Source: Haloarculaceae archaeon
GTDB taxonomy: Archaea; Halobacteriota; Halobacteria; Halobacteriales; Haloarculaceae
Length of the DNA stretch: 14,576 nt
Assembly: GCA_018609945.1 (NCBI GenBank)
Contig: JAHENO010000055.1
Coordinates: 1 to 14,576 of the forward strand
Direction: 5' to 3'
The stretch's first letter is position 1, and each line of letters starts with the position of its first letter. A model generated the notes under the pieces. The model had not been told where the DNA came from, searched no databases, and worked only from the letters and a program-made list of their open reading frames with translations. Made by a program: the position numbers and the translations under genes. This document shows positions 13,354-14,576 of the stretch, in pieces.

Positions 13354-13419
13354 ATGACAGGTCCGGGGACGCCGTCTGGTCGAGAGGCGAGGCGGTCGGA
13401 GGTGCCAGGCGGTGGCTGA
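13354..13419 (+). CDS. Possible 21-aa leader ORF overlapping the DUF4255 gene start
   Basis: ATG to TGA encodes MTGPGTPSGREARRSEVPGGG. It begins shortly after the predicted transcription start and ends 8 nt inside the DUF4255 gene (shared GTGGCTGA), the same overlap geometry seen at two other gene pairs in this window. The Shine-Dalgarno site of the DUF4255 gene lies inside it. Translation of this ORF could therefore control or couple expression of the downstream unit. The peptide itself is Gly/Arg-rich and unlike a stable halophilic protein; it may be chance. Confidence 0.3.
   Translation: MTGPGTPSGREARRSEVPGGG
13398..13404 (+). promoter_or_regulatory. Shine-Dalgarno site of the DUF4255 gene
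   Basis: GGAGGTG, complementary to the 16S rRNA 3' end, is followed by 7 nt and then the GTG at 13412. It fixes this non-ATG start and marks the gene as having a 5' leader, unlike most leaderless genes in this window. Confidence 0.75.
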
Positions 13420-13990
13420 CGCCGGCGCCATCCAGGACGCGAGCGAGACGCTCGCGACGTTGCTCGAAGCGAACGTCGAGACAGAACTCCCGGACACGAG
13501 CCTCACAGTGGAGCTGACGTCGCCGGACGCGACAAGCGGGTCGAGCAACCCGACGCTGAGTCTGTACCTCTTCAGGGTCACGGAGGACGAACACCTGAGC
13601 AGGGTCGACAGACGCGAAATGGACGCCACGACGCTCGAACAGGAGCCGCTCGTGCTGGAACTCAACTACCTGCTGACGGTGTATCCGTCGGGTAACGGCG
13701 GCGAGACCAAGCAGATCAAGACCCAGCAGCGGCTCCTCGGGAAGGCGATGCGGGTGCTGCGCGAGAACGCGATCGTCCGTGGCTCGGATCTGAAAGGCTC
13801 GCTGACCGAAGAACTCAGGATCACCCGGACCGAGACTGACGAGTCCGTGGTGGACATCTGGAACACGTTCCCGAACACGGCGTATCTCCCGTCGGTGACC
13901 TACGCCGTCGGCCCGGTGTCGATCGAGCCGACCGAGACCGAGCCCGCCGGCCGTGTCACGTCGGTGTCTGTCGGGGAGGACGATGACTGA
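13412..13990 (+). CDS. DUF4255/Pvc16-like protein, contractile injection system component
   Basis: A 192-residue protein with the features of DUF4255 (Pvc16/Afp16 N-terminal domain). These are an N-terminal helix AGAIQDASETLATLLEA, the strand LSLYLFRVTEDE (residues 49-60), the signature block PLVLELNYLLTVYP (79-92), then QQRLLGKAMRVLREN and the late segment DIWNTFPNTAYLPSVTYAV (148-166). In PVC/Afp-type contractile injection systems this protein is thought to terminate or cap the tube-sheath end. The C-terminus is acidic (GEDDD). Start: GTG with a strong Shine-Dalgarno site 7 nt upstream; no in-frame ATG gives a better N-terminus. Its end overlaps the next gene by 8 nt (ATGACTGA). As first gene of its unit, it suggests that sheath, tube, baseplate and AAA+ genes lie beyond the right edge; that extension is inference. 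Confidence 0.85.
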   Translation: MADAGAIQDASETLATLLEANVETELPDTSLTVELTSPDATSGSSNPTLSLYLFRVTEDEHLSRVDRREMDATTLEQEPLVLELNYLLTVYPSGNGGETKQIKTQQRLLGKAMRVLRENAIVRGSDLKGSLTEELRITRTETDESVVDIWNTFPNTAYLPSVTYAVGPVSIEPTETEPAGRVTSVSVGEDDD

Positions 13991-14576
13991 GAGGTTCCAG
14001 GCGGTCGAGACCCCGACGGTCTCCCTGGCTCTCGCCGTGAAGCCGGTCGACGCCGTCACTGGCCGTCGACTCCCGTCGGCCACAGTCGAGATCGAAGGCG
14101 TCCACCAGTCTCCGGTCACGAACCCGAGCGGCTACCGGCTCTTTCTCTCACCGCCGGTCGTTCTCCCGCCCGATCCGGTCGTCGTCCGGGTCTCCGCCGG
14201 ACCCGAGTACGTTCCGGGCACCTACGAGATTCCGGCCGGGACGCTCGATCCCCCGGGCAAGCGCGTCGAGGTCTACCCCTCGACCTCCTACTCGTTCGGC
14301 CGCGACGCCACGCTCGTCCAGGGCCGGGTCGTGGACGGTCACGGCGACCCCGTCCCCTGGGCGACGGTGGGCATCGAGGGCACCTCGCTCGAAACCCACA
14401 CCGACACCGACGGGTCGTTCGTGCTGGCGATCGGGGGCATCGCCTCCAGGCCCGACGCACCGGTCAACGCCGTTTTCATGATCGATCCCGACTCAAGCAC
14501 TCACCCACCCGACGCGGTGCTCGTCGAATCGTCCGGAAGCCTCGAAACCCCGACGCTCCTCGTGAGCCATCCCGAC
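13983..14576 (+). CDS. Carboxypeptidase regulatory-like domain protein (partial, C-terminus missing)
   Basis: The first 198 residues of a gene that continues past the right edge, starting MTERFQAVETPTVSLALAVK. Two beta-sandwich units are visible. The first (about 12-85) includes PVDAVTGRRLPSATVEIEG and NPSGYRLFL. The second (about 109-150) is a clear carboxypeptidase regulatory-like repeat, VQGRVVDGHGDPVPWATVGI and then THTDTDGSFVLAI. No signal peptide or membrane segment is seen. Such domains usually act as adhesive or structural modules; next to DUF4255 the protein may decorate or stabilise a contractile injection particle, which is inference. The ATG overlaps the DUF4255 stop by 8 nt, and GGAGG lies 3 nt upstream, so translation is coupled. 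The remaining length and any further domains cannot be judged. Confidence 0.8.
   Translation, partial: MTERFQAVETPTVSLALAVKPVDAVTGRRLPSATVEIEGVHQSPVTNPSGYRLFLSPPVVLPPDPVVVRVSAGPEYVPGTYEIPAGTLDPPGKRVEVYPSTSYSFGRDATLVQGRVVDGHGDPVPWATVGIEGTSLETHTDTDGSFVLAIGGIASRPDAPVNAVFMIDPDSSTHPPDAVLVESSGSLETPTLLVSHPD

Overview
This window looks like a piece of a haloarchaeal (class Halobacteria) chromosome. GC content is high with strong G/C bias at third positions. The predicted proteins are very acidic (Asp/Glu-rich, Lys-poor). The replication and translation genes are archaeal in type (RFC small subunit, archaeal alanyl-tRNA synthetase). AT-rich TATA-like boxes sit about 27 nt upstream of many start codons, as expected for leaderless haloarchaeal transcripts. 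I do not name a genus.

Left part (1-3300): a leftward pair encodes a small cysteine-rich zinc protein and a phosphoglucosamine/phosphomannomutase-type enzyme that runs off the left edge. Next come rpiA (rightward), a convergent 55-residue histone-fold-like protein, and a rightward pair of larB (nickel-pincer cofactor synthesis) overlapping a GIY-YIG nuclease-like gene.

Middle (3300-7700): a tiny zinc-ribbon gene follows a conspicuous inverted repeat. Then come a second phosphohexomutase, a SelW-like Rdx protein and a RimJ/RimL-type acetyltransferase. Leftward genes follow: a cyclase-family hydrolase with changed metal ligands, then a redoxin-GNAT pair with a 4-nt overlap and a good Shine-Dalgarno site.

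Right part (7800-13240): core information genes rfcS and alaS are followed by an alpha/beta-hydrolase-fold gene that has glycine at the nucleophile position, and by a stand-alone class I glutamine amidotransferase.

Right edge (13300-14576): a new transcription unit begins with a DUF4255/Pvc16-like gene, then a gene with carboxypeptidase-regulatory-like beta-sandwich domains that is cut by the window end. DUF4255 proteins are typical components of contractile injection system (eCIS, PVC/Afp-like) loci, so the window probably stops just inside an archaeal contractile injection system cluster. This is the most interesting part of the window. A possible 21-codon leader ORF precedes the first gene and overlaps its start.

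There are no gene-free stretches longer than 300 bases. I saw no rRNA, tRNA, CRISPR array, insertion sequence or clear terminator.
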